A stretch of DNA of 64,000 nucleotides from Talinum fruticosum (GCA_021018815.1 JAITYX010000054.1:992001-1056000), one strand, 5' to 3'; shown: positions 22,871 through 34,720, counted from the stretch's first letter. Program-made: numbers and translations. Notes: generated by a model from the letters alone, not told the origin.

Positions 22871-22875
22871 CAGTC
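22871..22875 (+). repeat. Target-site duplication, right copy (CAGTC)
   Basis: It matches 4110-4114 and proves that 4115-22870 is one insertion. Confidence 0.9.
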
Positions 22876-23580
22876 GAGTGATGGATGCTTCATATTCCAC
22901 GGCGTTGTTGGTGACTCGGAAGTCCAATTGAACCAAAATGGGAGTATGTACTCCCCCGGTGAGACTAAAAGGATTCCTACCCCGAAGCTCTTCTAATTGG
23001 AAGCATTGTCAAAATATGTTATCCATGTGTTAACCTCTACTTGTAGTACGCTCTCGTCTCGTAAAGTCAAACCGCTTCGGTTGTGCTTCGGTTGTCGAGT
23101 AGATCAGCCAAGAACTCTAACACAACTCTCCCCTTAATCACCTTTTGTGGGACGTATTTGACCTTGAATTCTAATAACATAAGCATCCATCTAGCTATCT
23201 TACTATTGATTGTTTGTTGTCCTAAAATATACTTAACGGGGTCCATTGGCGCTACTACTTGTACTCGAATGGGCTAACATGTAGCGTCCGAGCATTTTAG
23301 TGATCCGGACTAAAGCCAAGGATGTTTTCTCGAGGGAGTGTATCGGGTTTTGTATTCGAATAATTTCTTGCTCGGATAGTACACTCGCATGCTCGTCTTT
23401 TTATCCGATTGAGCTAGCATGGCTCCCATTACGGTCTTTGTGATACTGAGTCTTCCAAATTGTGGTGTAATTAAAATGGGTGGATTGGCCAAGTACATCT
23501 CAACCTTTCGAATGCTGCTTGGCACTCATCATCCTAGATAGGTTTAAGTCCCTTCTTCAGCTTCTTGAAGATCGGCTCGT
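22876..23580 (-). pseudogene. Outer Tat-like element, part 2: RNase H
   Basis: On the minus strand TNNAVEYEASITRL (22876-22925) runs into the insertion site. Removing the inserted element joins it to the KLQ.-.ESK segment at 4109. Upstream (higher coordinates) the RT-RNase H linker around 23310-23525 contains SITKTVMGAMLAQSDKK, the same block as in the inner element. Stops are present. It degrades RNA in the hybrid when intact. Confidence 0.8.
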
Positions 23581-24470
23581 AGACCATAGTCGGCTTTGAT
23601 ATGAATCGACTAATGTACTCGCAGACATCCCGAGAAATCTCATATTTCCTTCTCTGTCTTCCATCGTAGCATTTCTTGGAGGGCTTTAATCTTGGATGGA
23701 TAAACCTAGATTCCTCTAAGAATGGCTACATAGCCTAGTAGTTTACTCAAGTTCGCCCCAAAGGCACACTTTTGAGGGTTAAGGCACATGTTATGTTTTC
23801 ATAGTCTTTCGAATAAGTTTCTAAGGCTAGGTAGGTGGCCTGCCCTATCTTTGGATTTGATGATCATGTCATCAATGTACTCTTCGGCTTCCTTGTGTAT
23901 TATGTCATGCATCAAACGTGTGGTTGTCTTCTAATACGTCGCTCCAAAGCATTCTTAAGTCCGAAGAGCATGACTACATAACAATATGTCCCCAATGAGT
24001 GATGAAGGTCATTATTTCCATATCTTCCTCATCTTCACTAAATTATATCCGGCATAGCCATCCATAAAGGAAAATAGAGCATGCCCAACCATGTTGTCAA
24101 CTAATATATCTATGTGGTGTAGAGGAATGAAATCTTTGGGCGCGCCTTATTTAGATCATCAAGTCAACACACATCCCGACCCTTCCGCCTTTGTTTGGGA
24201 CCGGCACAACATTTGCAACCCATTGAGGGTAGTGGACTACCCTAATGAACCCCACGTCTAGCTGCTTTTGAACCTCTTCTTTGATCTAGAAGGCGTATTT
24301 AGGTTTCATCCTCCTAAGCTTCGCTTAACCGGTTTCGCATTTTCATGAAATCGAATTTTATGTTCCACTATGTTGGGATCCGTCGGTAGCATGTCTCTAT
24401 ATGACCAAGCAAAGACATCTATAAACTCTTTAAGGAGCAAAGTAAAGTGCTTCTACTCTTCCGAACATAG
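23581..24470 (-). pseudogene. Outer Tat-like element: reverse transcriptase
   Basis: On the minus strand the order is EFIDVFAWSYRDM near 24420, HYPQWVANVVPV near 24215-24250, GHALFSFMDGYAGYN with the first catalytic Asp near 24055-24095, IHKEAEEYIDDM with the second motif near 23870-23905, then NLFERL and LNPQKCAFG near 23755-23830. All palm motifs are present, unlike the inner copy. Frameshifts and stops still rule out activity. The same family as the inner element is clear from near-identical peptides. Confidence 0.85.
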
Positions 24471-25240
24471 CATTTTCCCAATCTTAACCTCTTGGGGTTG
24501 ATCTAAAGATCGCAAATTAATGGTTATTGTTTCTTCTATAATTGGTGAGAAATTCTTATGATCTTTCATAACTTTTGTTAACTCTTTATGGATTTCTTGT
24601 TCATCATTAGAGGCAAAACAATTAAGAATAAAAGGAGGCAAGGAGTAAGAAGAAAGATTCATCTTATGAATTAGAAAACGAGTATATCGGACTCGAAATA
24701 GAAATTGTAGAATTGGAAGAAGAACAAATAGAATTGGAAATAGAAAAATTAGCTCTAGCCCTAGACTCATAAGTGGACTCGCTCTCCTAAGATAACAGAC
24801 AAACTCTTAGCCCTCTTTAGTGTTAGTCCAATTGATATGCTTGGAACCTTCTTCGTCTATATCGGTGATGAACCTCGACGAGGTTGAACTTTGGGTACAA
24901 TATGGCTTGGGATAGTACTCGACCCCGAATTCTCCTACGCACACTTCTCTTGTTCGAACAAGTAGGCCGAAGATGTTGTTTACGCTAGATTGGTCCAATC
25001 TACAAGTGGATTGGTCCAATCTACAGTGGATTGTTCCTTTTTAAGAAGGTAGGGTACCTCCTCTTCTAGCATTTGGCAGCCATTGAAGATCTCTAACCCT
25101 GGGACTAGGGTGCCCTTCTCCTTCAAATAGTAAGGCTCAAGAAAATCATAGTAAGGGAAATCATCCATTTCCTTCGAAATTACCCGTTTAGGGTGCAAGC
25201 ATAGGGCTTAATAGAAAGGACTGTTAGCGGTGCGAGTCCT
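24471..25240 (-). pseudogene. Outer Tat-like element: protease-RT spacer
   Basis: Minus-strand frames 24453-24770, 24807-25019 and 24980-25198 cover the polyprotein spacer. SSRFITDIDEEGSKHINWT near 24830-24890 matches the inner element near 11630. A 17-base unit beginning GATTGGTCCA is duplicated at 24988 and 25009. No enzymatic motif is expected here. Confidence 0.6.
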
Positions 25241-26105
25241 CTTAACTCGTGTCTGTTCCATAGTTTGGGCTACTTCCTTAGAAGTTGGGTGGTAGCCTAG
25301 TCTAAACTTGTAGTTATTAGTGGGTTCATAGGGTGGATCAAATTGGGTAGTATGCCCTCCATCCTATAGCTAGACTAGGAAAATACCCCTTCTTCCTTAG
25401 CATCAATGAACACTATGTTTAGTATAAGGATTGAAGTTTAAAAGTGCTTCATCCTTTTCCATACAGCTATAGTTTCCAATCCATACAGCTCTTTATCGTT
25501 GGCATCGTGCTTAATTTCAACAACGAGACTCTTTAGAAGTAATGGTAGTCTAAAGGTTACCTCCCTTAATAGTTACCACATGTCCTTTGACAATCATTTT
25601 AACTTTTTGGTGCAAGTATAGAGGGTGTTGCCTGATAGTCATGTAACTACGGACGTCCTAAAAGGAGTTTAAAGGTAACAGGGATGTCTAGGACTTAAAA
25701 GTCAATATTCTTGAGCACCGGCCCAACATTGATAGGGAGAGTCACTGTTCTCAAAGCTGTTCTTTTAGAATTGTCATAAACTCTAAGGTGAATAGTTTGC
25801 TTGGAGAGTTATTACTCTCTTATGCCTAACCTCTTAGCGAGTCCTCCGAGGGCGGACATTTACAACTCACATGTTGTCCACTAGGGTCGAGGGTATGAAA
25901 TTGTTGATGTAAGTTATAGTTAAATAAAGGGAATTGTTGTGTGTAATGCTTTCTTCAGGTAAGTTTTTCTTGTCAAAAGTAATGGTTCCATCCCCAAGCA
26001 TTAACCAATCCTACTACCTCTTTAGGTGTGACTTCAAGAGATACCTTAATCTTACTAAGTGCATTGATCAAGGCTTGTCTATACTTCTAAGAGGCGGATA
26101 TTAGT
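25241..26105 (-). pseudogene. Outer Tat-like element: protease remnant
   Basis: On the minus strand the start of the protease region reads LINALSKIKVSLEVTPKEVV (about 26005-26075), followed by LYLTITYINN and the active-site region LVDN near 25875. It parallels 10450-10660 of the inner element. It is cut at 26105, where the copia 5' LTR begins. The gag end and 5' LTR of this outer element are not found to the right of the copia insertion. Confidence 0.65.
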
Positions 26106-27552
26106 TGTCAAATGGATATATCATGAAGACTCGGGTATAACTCTCTATGTCTCTATGGTTTTGATTTCAAGTCATTCTAAGTATTTAAGATGCTCAACCT
26201 TAAGTTTTTAATATCTGTCGACCCACTCAGAAACACATCCCTTGAGTAGAACGCACTTAACCGGGTTTCGACCCACTCGGACACAACTCAAAAAGTTGGC
26301 ATGAGTCAATAATTTTTCAAGCACTGAGTTTTTGTTCTAACCGAAAATGAATTACTACGTTAATTCTCTTTTCTAAGTCGGCTTTTTCTATGAAAGTATT
26401 TACTCGAACAAGTCTATGTATTTTACTTATTCAATATTAATAACTTGATCACTTCAAGGATTGACTTAAGATAGAATTTGAACATATTGAACATTAGACT
26501 CAGAAAATTCCATTCTTTTCAGTCTGAAGATAATTAAGCACTTAATTATCATGAATTAATTATCATCCTTGTCTAATCTTGGACCAAAGTATTTTTATAC
26601 TTTGACTACCACTTTGATTTGCTTTTGCAGGTTGATTAAATTATTTTTAAAAAGCAAAAGCAACCGGCCGGCTTCAACTGTTAAACATCAGCAAAGAGAA
26701 AACAGACTTTCCTGGACAAGGCTCGAATCATCGTGTCAAGGTTGTTTGTTACCAAATCGGTAAACTTCAACTTGAGTCTAACGGTTGTTTCCACCCCAGA
26801 TTTTAGTCGCTACCGAGTGGGATGGACTACTTTTTGAGCCAAGGACTAAAGCACAACATTCATTTTGCAACGACTCCTTTTCTAAGTGACTCAAACTAGT
26901 CGTTACAACGGCTAATGAAGTTCTCAAGTCCAGAACCAGTCTCAATGACTACTCTACCCTACTAAGTACAAATAGAAGCCATCCTACAAGACTTGAAGAT
27001 GGCTGAACATTGCTGGAACTAAACATATTCTACTCTCACTCAATCTTCCAACTTTTACAACTCTACTTCTTAAGTTCTTACTTTCCGAGTTGTAAAGAGA
27101 AAGTCTTGTAATCACTCTTACATTTTCAATTCTCTATTAAGTCCCTTGATTGAGCTATAAGGGTTACCTTAGCTCGGTTATTCTCTTACTATAAAGATTA
27201 CCTCGGTTAGAAAGTACTAGATCATATAAGGGAATTTTTGAGTCTAGGAAAAACTTGTAATTAAATTGTCTAAGGGAGCAATTCTATATGGGGTCGATCC
27301 TTGTATTTTATAGATTCAAAATAGTGGATTTGACGTAGTGTTTGGATTAGCACTGTCCGTGGTTTTCTGCCCTAGGAGGGTTTCCGTGTAATTTCGTGTC
27401 TTGTCTGTTTCTGAACTCTAATCTAGACTCGGAATTATTTTCCAAGTCATTATTGTGCAAAATTCTTTGTTAATCCGTAAAAATCTTCCATCACCGAATT
27501 CACCGCCTTCCCTCCTCTAGGGTGACTTAGCCCCTCCAAGAGCAAATCTTCA
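26106..27552 (+). repeat. 5' LTR of copia element
   Basis: It starts TGTCAAATGG and ends AATCTTCA, just before the primer site. It matches the minus-strand LTR at 6075-7597. The TATA-containing part of the latter (around CTATATAAAA) is missing or altered here, so this copy may lack a promoter. Confidence 0.8.
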
Positions 27553-27553
27553 A

Positions 27554-27568
27554 TTTGTATTAGAGCCT
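27554..27568 (+). other. Primer binding site of copia element
   Basis: TTTGTATTAGAGCCT, one or two bases after the LTR, is a mutated form of TGGTATCAGAGCC, which pairs with the initiator methionine tRNA. Confidence 0.65.
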
Positions 27569-27624
27569 AACCTTCTCAAAGGATCTAACAAATTCAAGGT
27601 CTAAACATCAGATAACTTAGAACA

Positions 27625-28900
27625 ATGGACAGTTCGATGAAGGTAGATCGTTCACCGGACCACCCAAGTGTAAGGGTTTAAACATCGCACACTCGGAAGA
27701 AGATGATGAAGTGCTTCATCCAGGACTGTGATGAGGAGGTCCGGAACATCATCCAAAATGGAAACTACACTCTTATAAAGATGGAAGGAACAATGCCTGT
27801 ACCCAAGGTGAAGTCTAAGTTCACCATCGAAGAGAATGAGAAGTACATGAAGAACTTCAAGGCCCCGAGCACTCTAGTGTGTGCAATCAATTCGGAAGAG
27901 TACAACAGAGTGTCTGCATATGACACAACCAAAGAAGTATGGGATACACCGGTCAACACGTATGAAGGGACCAGCCAAGTGAAGCAAGCAAAGATAAGCC
28001 GGTTCCTTCACGGGTATGAGATGTTCAAAATGGAGCCTGATGAAAACATCACTCGGATGTATATTCACTTCACTTAGATTGTTAACGGTTTCAAGTCTCT
28101 GGGTAAGAAGATGACTCATGAAGAAGTTGTGAGAAAAATCCTAAGGAGTCTACCTAAGAGAAGATGGGGTCCTAAGGTGATAGCAATAGAGGAAGCTCAA
28201 GATCTCTCTAAGTTGAAGCCGGATGAGCTCATTGGCAAGCTACTCACTCATGAGCTACACCTAGAAGAAGAGGAAGCTGAGGTCAACACCAAAAGAAACA
28301 TTGCACTCAAGGCCTTAGAAGAAAGACGTCAAAGTCCGAGCTCCTTAGATTCTAAAGAAGATCCCATGGCACTTATAGCCCAAGGCTTTAAGAAGATGAA
28401 ATACAGAAAGTGGTAAAAGAAGCCAAAGCAAGAGTTCTACAAGACAAACAAGAAAGGTAAATAATCATCCTCTTCTAATTTGTTTCTAACTAAGAACTCT
28501 GGCTATTTTAAGTGTGGCAGCGAAGAGTACATAGTTAAAGACTATCCAAAGATAAAGAAGGACAGAAAGAAGAAAAAGGCTATGTTAGTTACCTGGAGTG
28601 ATGATGATTCTGAAGAAGATGATGACTCTAATGACTCAAAGTGTTTAATGGCATTCATAGACTTAGAAGTTAGATCCGAGTCGGACAATGATACCTTAGA
28701 TGTTGAGGAGACAGATCCTCAAGAGGTAATCAAGTACTTCCTTAAGTTCTCTAAGGTTGATCTTGACAAAATCTAAAAGTGCTAGAGACCAGTACTCAAG
28801 ATAATGATACTAAGTCCGAGTGCCTCATAATAGAGAATGAGAAACTGAAACATAAGCTCAATGAGTTTCAAGAGTTGGTTTTAAAACTCACTCAAGGTTA
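27625..28900 (+). pseudogene. Copia gag
   Basis: ATG at 27625 is the likely start, with an in-frame stop 19 codons on. The 27703-28077 frame has KCFIQDCDEEVRNIIQNG and the conserved EVWDTPVNTYEGTSQVKQAK segment of the UBN2/gag-like capsid domain. After one stop at 28078 the frame goes on to 28416 with VRKILRSLPKRRWGPKV, typical of plant copia gag. The nucleocapsid knuckle near 28505-28550 reads FKCGSEEYIVKDYP, where the first C and the H of CX2CX4HX4C are changed, so RNA binding would be lost. An acidic tail (SDDDSEEDDDSND) follows. Gag would form the particle. Confidence 0.85.
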
Positions 28901-29279
28901 GAAAAACCTTGATTTATTACTTAGCTCTCAGTGTGTCTCTTTTACAAAAGAAAGTCTTGGATATAATGCTCGAGGAGAAAGATAATTCTTATAACAATCT
29001 TTTCAAAACCGATTCCAAAACTATTAAGTTCGGGAAGACCGAGCATGGCCCCATTCATTCACAAATAAAAGGGACGGAGCCCGGACCAGTTTTCATGAAA
29101 AAGCCTTCTTAACCTATTTACAAAAGGAGAGGTTTTCAAAGAAAAGAGACACAGACTTAGTTCTCTAGAAAGAAGATTTAGAATCGGACTAAACCCTCAA
29201 AATTATTCAAATCTGGGTTCCCAAAGGTGCTCTTCCTCATAAAACGACTACAGAAAAAAAGTTATTGAGTTTATAAGAG

Positions 29280-29660
29280 GAAGTGAGAAGGGTTTGTTTG
29301 TTTCTGTTTTGCAGATTACTTAAAAACAAAAGGGTCATTGGTACTTAGACAGTGGATGCTCGGGCCATGTGTCCGGGAACTCAAAACTCTTCTCGAATTA
29401 CAAGAAATGAAAGGAGGAAAAGTAACATTTGGAGACAATAGCAAAGGCAAGATAGTAAGAATTGGAAGAATTGGTCGAGAGATAATTCAATCAGTCCAGT
29501 CTACCTTGTCGGAGGGCTCAAATACAACCTTCTAAGCATCTCTCAATTATATGACAAAGATCAAGAGATAAGATTCACTCGGACCAGCTCCTTCATTTCG
29601 ATGTAATCACCAAAGAGACAAAGTTGTTAGGTCTAAGGTCAAGCAACACTTACACTATTC
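29280..29660 (+). pseudogene. Copia protease
   Basis: Near 29336-29371 the sequence codes HWYLDSGCSGHV, with the catalytic D-S-G intact. GGKVTFGDNSKGKIV (29416-29460) and GLKYNLLSISQLYDK near 29515-29550 follow, with frame changes between. This is the standard copia protease layout; it would cut the polyprotein. Frameshifts disable it. Confidence 0.8.
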
Positions 29661-29699
29661 CCCTTTCATATTCTAGTCAAGATTTATCATGATTAAAAG

Positions 29700-30420
29700 C
29701 TTCTCTGAATAATGATTCATGGACATGGCACTCGTAGATTAGGTCATATCAGCATGCATACAGTTAAGAAACTTGCATCTCATGGATTAGTTAAAAGCTT
29801 ACCTAACCGTGCATTTAAGAAAGATAAAATCTGTGAGGCATGCACAAAAGGAAAGCAAGTCGGATCATCTTTTTAAGTCACTCAAGACAAGTATCCACAT
29901 CCAAAGTACATGAATAGATTCATATGGATTTATGTGGTGAAATTTCGTCAAAAGATTAGGAGGTAAATCATATGTGCTAGTTATTGTTGATGATTACTCA
30001 AGATTTACTTGGGTGTGTTTTCTCGAAGAACAAAAATAACGCATTCAAAGAGTTCACTAAGATCTGCAGGAAAATTCAAGTGGAGTCTCGGACTTAGATC
30101 GGGAGAATGCGAACTAACTATGGAAGGGAGTTCAATTACTTAGAATTTTGCATACTTCGTGACAAGAATGGTATTTCCCACAACATTTCAGCACCAAGAA
30201 CTCCTCAACAGAATGGAGTAGTGGAGAAAAAACCAAAACAATTGAAGAAATAGGAAGGACAGTAATGATTGAAAATGATATACCTTACTATTTCTAGGCT
30301 GAGGCAATCAATATAGTAAATTACACATTAAATAGATGCCTCATCAAACCTATTCTAAAGAAGACACCCTATGAGTTGTACAAAGGAAAGAAGCCCAACA
30401 CTTCCTACTTCAAACCATTC
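29700..30420 (+). pseudogene. Copia integrase
   Basis: The zinc-binding part reads RRLGHISMHTVKKLASHGLV, then CEACTKGKQ (29725-29860): H, H, C, C are present. In the core the first Asp region near 29915 is degraded. VDDYSRFTWVCFLEE is seen near 29985-30025. The second catalytic site is RTNYGREFNY near 30105-30140, where the family has S/T-D-x-G, so Asp appears to be Asn. The Glu motif APRTPQQNGVVE is near 30190-30225. Stops are frequent. Confidence 0.8.
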
Positions 30421-30890
30421 GGATGTAAATGATTTGTGCATAACAATGGTAAGGAACATCCGACCAAATTTGATACAAGGTCGGATGAGGGTATTTTTCT
30501 AGGTTGCTTATCTCATAGTAAGCCTTATAGAATCTTTAACAAGAGAACTAACAAAGTGAAAGAAAGTATCCGTGCTGTCTTTGATGAAATTGATCATGGT
30601 AGGACAAGTGAATCTACTTTCTCATACCTCAAGCTCAACCGTGATGAAGATGACATAGCAGAAGTTGAGCTTAGAATGAACCAAAACAAAGGAAGTGAGA
30701 CAACTCAAAATAAGCCAACTCGGAATGAATCAGCTCAAGAACCAGCTCGATCGCTAAAGGATAAGCTAATGAAGAAGTTCAACCAGAGGAACCAATCGAA
30801 GATTACACCATTCAACCAACAAACCTGGTAAATCAAAGGATAGGTAAAGCTTTCAAATATACATCCAGATCACCCACCCGAGAACATCAT
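30421..30890 (+). pseudogene. Copia integrase C-terminus and integrase-RT linker
   Basis: The open frame 30436-30831 has KFDTRSDEGIFLGC near 30470-30510 and RAVFDEIDHG near 30575, typical of the copia integrase tail, followed by a polar linker. The minus-strand fragment at 1140-1258 holds the same linker. Confidence 0.8.
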
Positions 30891-31815
30891 TTTTGACATT
30901 AACGAGTGGGGTAAGAACTCGTTCTTCTTTGCAAAATCTATGTGCATTTTCATCATTCATCTTATTAATTGAACCTAATAATGTACTAGAAGCCCTACTT
31001 GAACCTAAATGGGTAGAGACCATGCAAGAAGAATTAACTCAATTTGAAAGAAGCCAAGTGTGGATTCTAACCAAACGACCTTTTGATTACCCAGTTATAG
31101 GAACCAAATGGGTTTTTAAGAACAAACTGGATGAGGAAGGGTTGGTAGTCAGAAATAAGGCCAGATTAGTTGCTCGAGGCTTATAACCAAGAAGAAAGAA
31201 TTGATTATGGGAAACCTTTGCACTTTTTGTTATGATTGAGACAATCGGAATTCTCTTAGCATTTGCATCTAGCATCAACATTAAGCTTTATCAAATGGAT
31301 GTTAAGTGTGCATTTCTCAATGGTTATATTTAAGAAGAAATTTAGGTTGAGCAACCCCTGGATTTGAAAACTCTCAATTTCCAAATCATGTCTTAAAATT
31401 GCTAAAGGCTTTGTATGGTCTCGAAACAAGCTCCTAGAGTTTGGTATGAAAGACTAAGTAGTTTCTTGGTAGAAAATAACTTTAAGAGGGGTCTTATTGA
31501 CAAAACTCTATTTACAAAAACCAAGGGGAATGATTTTCTTATTATTCAGATTTATGTTGATGACATTATATTTGGAGCTACTAATGAAACTCTTTGCCAA
31601 GAGTTTTCCGAGTTAATGAGACAGGAGTTCCAAATGAGCATGATGGGAGAACTCAATTTCTTCCTTGGACAGCAAATCAAGCATAAGAAAGATGGCATCT
31701 ATGTTCATCAATCAAAATATACCAATGAATTGTTAAAGAAGTACAGGCTACAGGGTGTGAAGCATGCAACAACACTAATGAGTAGCAGATACTATACTAG
31801 CCTCAGATGAGAAAG
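30891..31815 (+). pseudogene. Copia reverse transcriptase
   Basis: The open frame 30893-31186 begins the domain (PKWVETMQEELTQFE, then GTKWVFKNKLDEEG). YQMDVKCAFLNG near 31290-31325 holds the first catalytic Asp region. The frame 31415-31810 carries WYERLSSFL, then IYVDDIIFGATN with the DD pair near 31551-31585, and FFLGQQIKHKKDGIYVHQSKY. Stops at 31184 and near 31330 and shifts near 31395 break it. It would make element cDNA. Confidence 0.9.
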
Positions 31816-32500
31816 GTAAAGTTGTAGAATAGAAACTCTGTAGAGGTATGATTGGATCTCTACTTTATCTTACATCTAGTACGCCGGATATCATGTTCGA
31901 GTGTCCGCCTTTGTGCAAGATTTCAACCTAACCCAAAGAAATCACATCTCATTGAGGTGAAGAGAATTTTTAGATATCTTACAAGAACTCTAACACTTGG
32001 TCTTTGATATTTGAAGGACTTAGATCCGACTCTCACTCGGATACTCGGATGCCGACTATGTTGGATATAAAGTTGATATAAAGAGCACATCAGGAGCATG
32101 CCAACTTCTAGGTCAATCACTTATCTTCCGGCATTCAAAGAAGCAGTAACTCAATAGCTATATCAACTCGTTGAAGCCGAGTACGTAGCAGTTAGACCTT
32201 GCTCGTGCTCGGATTCTCCGGATCAAGGAACACTTGAAGGATCTTGGACTATCATTCACATCAATCCCAATCAACTCGTGATAATCAAAGTTCCATCAGC
32301 ATCACCAAGAATCCAATTCAGCACTCTAAAACAAAACACATTGAGGTTAGGTATCATTTTCTAAGAGACCATTCTGAAAAAGGTGATATTAAACATGAGT
32401 TTATTCCTACCAAATTTTAATTAGCTGATATTTTCACAAAACCTATGAGTGAAGATCGGTTTTGCTTTGTTAGGAATGAACTTGGCATGTTGATTGCATG
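31816..32500 (+). pseudogene. Copia RNase H
   Basis: MIGSLLYLTSSTPDIM near 31840-31890 starts the RNase H region. TKHIEVRYHFLRDH near 32330-32370 and QLADIFTKPMSEDRF-like sequence near 32415-32460 end it, the usual tail of copia pol. The middle is frameshifted. Confidence 0.8.
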
Positions 32501-32897
32501 ATTATCCGATTTATTGCGTAAGTTATTGTGAATTTTGACTGATTGTTATATGTTCCGAGTGAATAACAAATGGATCATTTGAACCAAAATGAGACCGAGT
32601 TATGAGTTATTAATTTTCTGAGTGTGTTTCAAGTCACTCAGTCACATCATCGAGTCGGACTTGGTTTATGAGAAAATGGACATCGAAATTCTCAAATTAT
32701 CTCTAGATCAATGCGAGAATCTTGGAAAAGTTTTCGAAAATCTCTTTTTCTCTCTCGGCATGCAAACAGTCTGCAAACTAGCCGTTAGAGGGAAGCTATT
32801 TCAAGATAGCCACTACTCACTAGAATACTCAACGATCCGCTAACCGTTACTTTGAGGGCTGAGTCGAATGCCTTTTGTTTAACGAAATCTCCTTCTC
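32501..32897 (+). promoter_or_regulatory. Sequence between pol and env-like gene
   Basis: About 400 bases upstream of a TATA box. It holds several GAGT/CTCGG words also common in the copia LTR. It could be the promoter region for the env-like gene; no specific factor site is claimed. Confidence 0.35.
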
Positions 32898-32905
32898 TAT
32901 AAATA
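32898..32905 (+). promoter_or_regulatory. TATA box ahead of env-like gene
   Basis: TATAAATA is followed by a pyrimidine-rich leader and an ATG at 33116 in a good context (GCCATGG). The spacing of about 210 bases fits a separate transcript for the env-like gene. Confidence 0.45.
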
Positions 32906-32988
32906 GCACCCCTTCGTTCTCATTCGATCACTTTGCTATTTCTTGCTCTCACTCTTACTTTCTTCACTCTCGAACTCGAAACTCAACT

Positions 32989-32993
<5 letters not shown>

Positions 32994-33043
<50 letters not shown>
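32994..33043 (+). repeat. (CT)n microsatellite
   Basis: An uninterrupted CT run of about 50 bases in the leader before the env-like gene. Three overlapping Ser-Leu-rich frames here are artefacts of the repeat. Confidence 0.95.
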
Positions 33044-33047
<4 letters not shown>

Positions 33048-33115
33048 CATCTACTCTTTTCGCTCTCTTACTCTCAATCTCGTTCATTCTCTCTCAATCT
33101 AAGAGAAGAAGTGCC

Positions 33116-34720
33116 ATGGAAGGAGGTTCAGCCACCAAGAAGGCTAGAACCAAATCCACCCGCTTTGAAAATCCTCTAAAGGATTCTTCCAAGGAAAAGC
33201 CCTTGCCTACGATGACCAAAAGCTCATCGTGGCCTAACACTACTTCATAAAAGAGAAATTCTTCTCTACTACCAAATTTTCTTGGATCGAGCCTATGCTC
33301 AACACAAGTGCTTATACGTACTTGTGTTTCGTGATTACATCTATCCGTAACTTGTCAGTAAGTTCTATTCCAACATGTATACGAGAGATAACGTAATCTC
33401 CTCAATCGTTCAAGGCAAAACCATTTGCATCAATCCCTCTTTCCTTCACAATCTCTTTAATGTGAAGTGCCTTTTCTTAAACTCCAACCTTATTCCATTC
33501 AATGAATTTGCTCGATGACTTAAGTCGGATACTCCAAGGAGGTTCCAAAGTCTAGAAAGAACTTTTCTGTGACTCATATGACCTCGAAGCAAGACTTCTT
33601 TGCTTCATCTTGATGACGAATTTCTTTTCTTTCTACCCCTCCAAAGAGAACCCAAACAGCAAAGTTCTCAAGGTTCTCTATGATATCTTTGAAGGGGATG
33701 AGGTTGACCTCTTCCCGTTCATCTTGGAACAGATTCCTTCTGTTCCCTCATATCGAAAAAGCCCCTCTTCCCTTCGAAGCTTTACTTTCTACTATTTTTG
33801 CTCAATTCAAGGTGGATCTCCCTTCCGATCCACACAAATTTCTAGAGCCACTTGTCTAAATAGGCAGGAATGAGCTCATTGGTTTAGGATACCATGAAAT
33901 CTGATCCGCTTTCTAGGCTCATACTTCTAAGCTTGCACCTCCTCATCCACCTCAAACTCGTAAAGACTTTGAGAGTCCTCTTCTCATAGCTGGACCTTTA
34001 TCTTCCCAGCCTGCCCCTTATCTCGAGTTGGTTCAAAAGGTGGCATCCTAGGTTTGCTCGCCCTAGCCAAAGAGTTGCGAGTCAACTGTGGCGGCTTTCT
34101 AAGCTTTCATGCCGATCTTTGCTCGGCTCTAAAGCACGGCTTAGCGCCAAATTGATCGTAGTCAAGCACTCGGTCGGAGAGCTCAAGGATGTGATCAAGC
34201 ACCAACAAGATCAGATCCGCCGCCTCCAATAGAGAAGATCCAAAGCCACCGAGGACTCGGACCATCACTCCGAAGAAGCCCCTTTAGAGTCCTCAAACTC
34301 TTCCGGCTCCGAGTCGAAGGAGAAGAAGGAGAAGAAGAAGAAGGAGCAGAAGGAACTGAAGCAGCCCCAGCTAAGGGCCAAGGGGAGAAAGAACTTAAGG
34401 TGATCTCCTCATATCATACTCAGCCTGCCTCCTCGGTTCAACAGACCTCAAGTTGAAGAGGCCGAGGGCTTAAAAGAAGAACCGAGAGGATGAACAAACT
34501 CTTATTCGCAAGAGTACACTTCAAGTCCCTAACTTGCCCATGCTTTTGCCTTGCCCAGCTACATTTACGTAAGGCTACGGATGCAAACGAGGACCCCGTT
34601 CTTCCGCCTCTACCCGCACCGCTCCACCTCCCTATTAATTTCAAATATTTTTTTGTCCAACATCTCCGTAATTTTCTGTTGATCCCTCCCTCCTTTATTT
34701 TATTTTATTTTTTTATGAAA
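33116..34720 (+). pseudogene. Sirevirus env-like gene (putative plant transposon protein)
   Basis: It starts MEGGSATKKARTKSTRFENP (33116-33175), a basic N-terminus typical of this gene class. After a shift near 33230 comes VREFYSNMYTRDN-like sequence near 33360-33390 and VQGKTICINPSFLHNLFNV near 33410-33470, the core of the 'putative plant transposon protein' domain found after pol in Sireviruses. The frame 33610-33873 has KVLKVLYDIFEGDEVDLFPF. A helical stretch VGELKDVIKHQQDQIRRLQ near 34165-34230 and a Lys/Glu-rich tail (34310-34400) suggest a coiled-coil end. The role of this protein is not known; an envelope function has been proposed but not shown. Stops break it. Confidence 0.7.

Noticed and set aside
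24988..25025. Short duplicated GATTGGTCCAATC unit as a regulatory palindrome
   Set aside because: It lies in the coding frame of a dead gypsy spacer and is best explained as a 21-bp slip duplication.
32875..33250. Three Ser-Leu-rich open frames
   Set aside because: They are translations of the (CT)n microsatellite. Only the part from ATG 33116 belongs to a recognisable gene.
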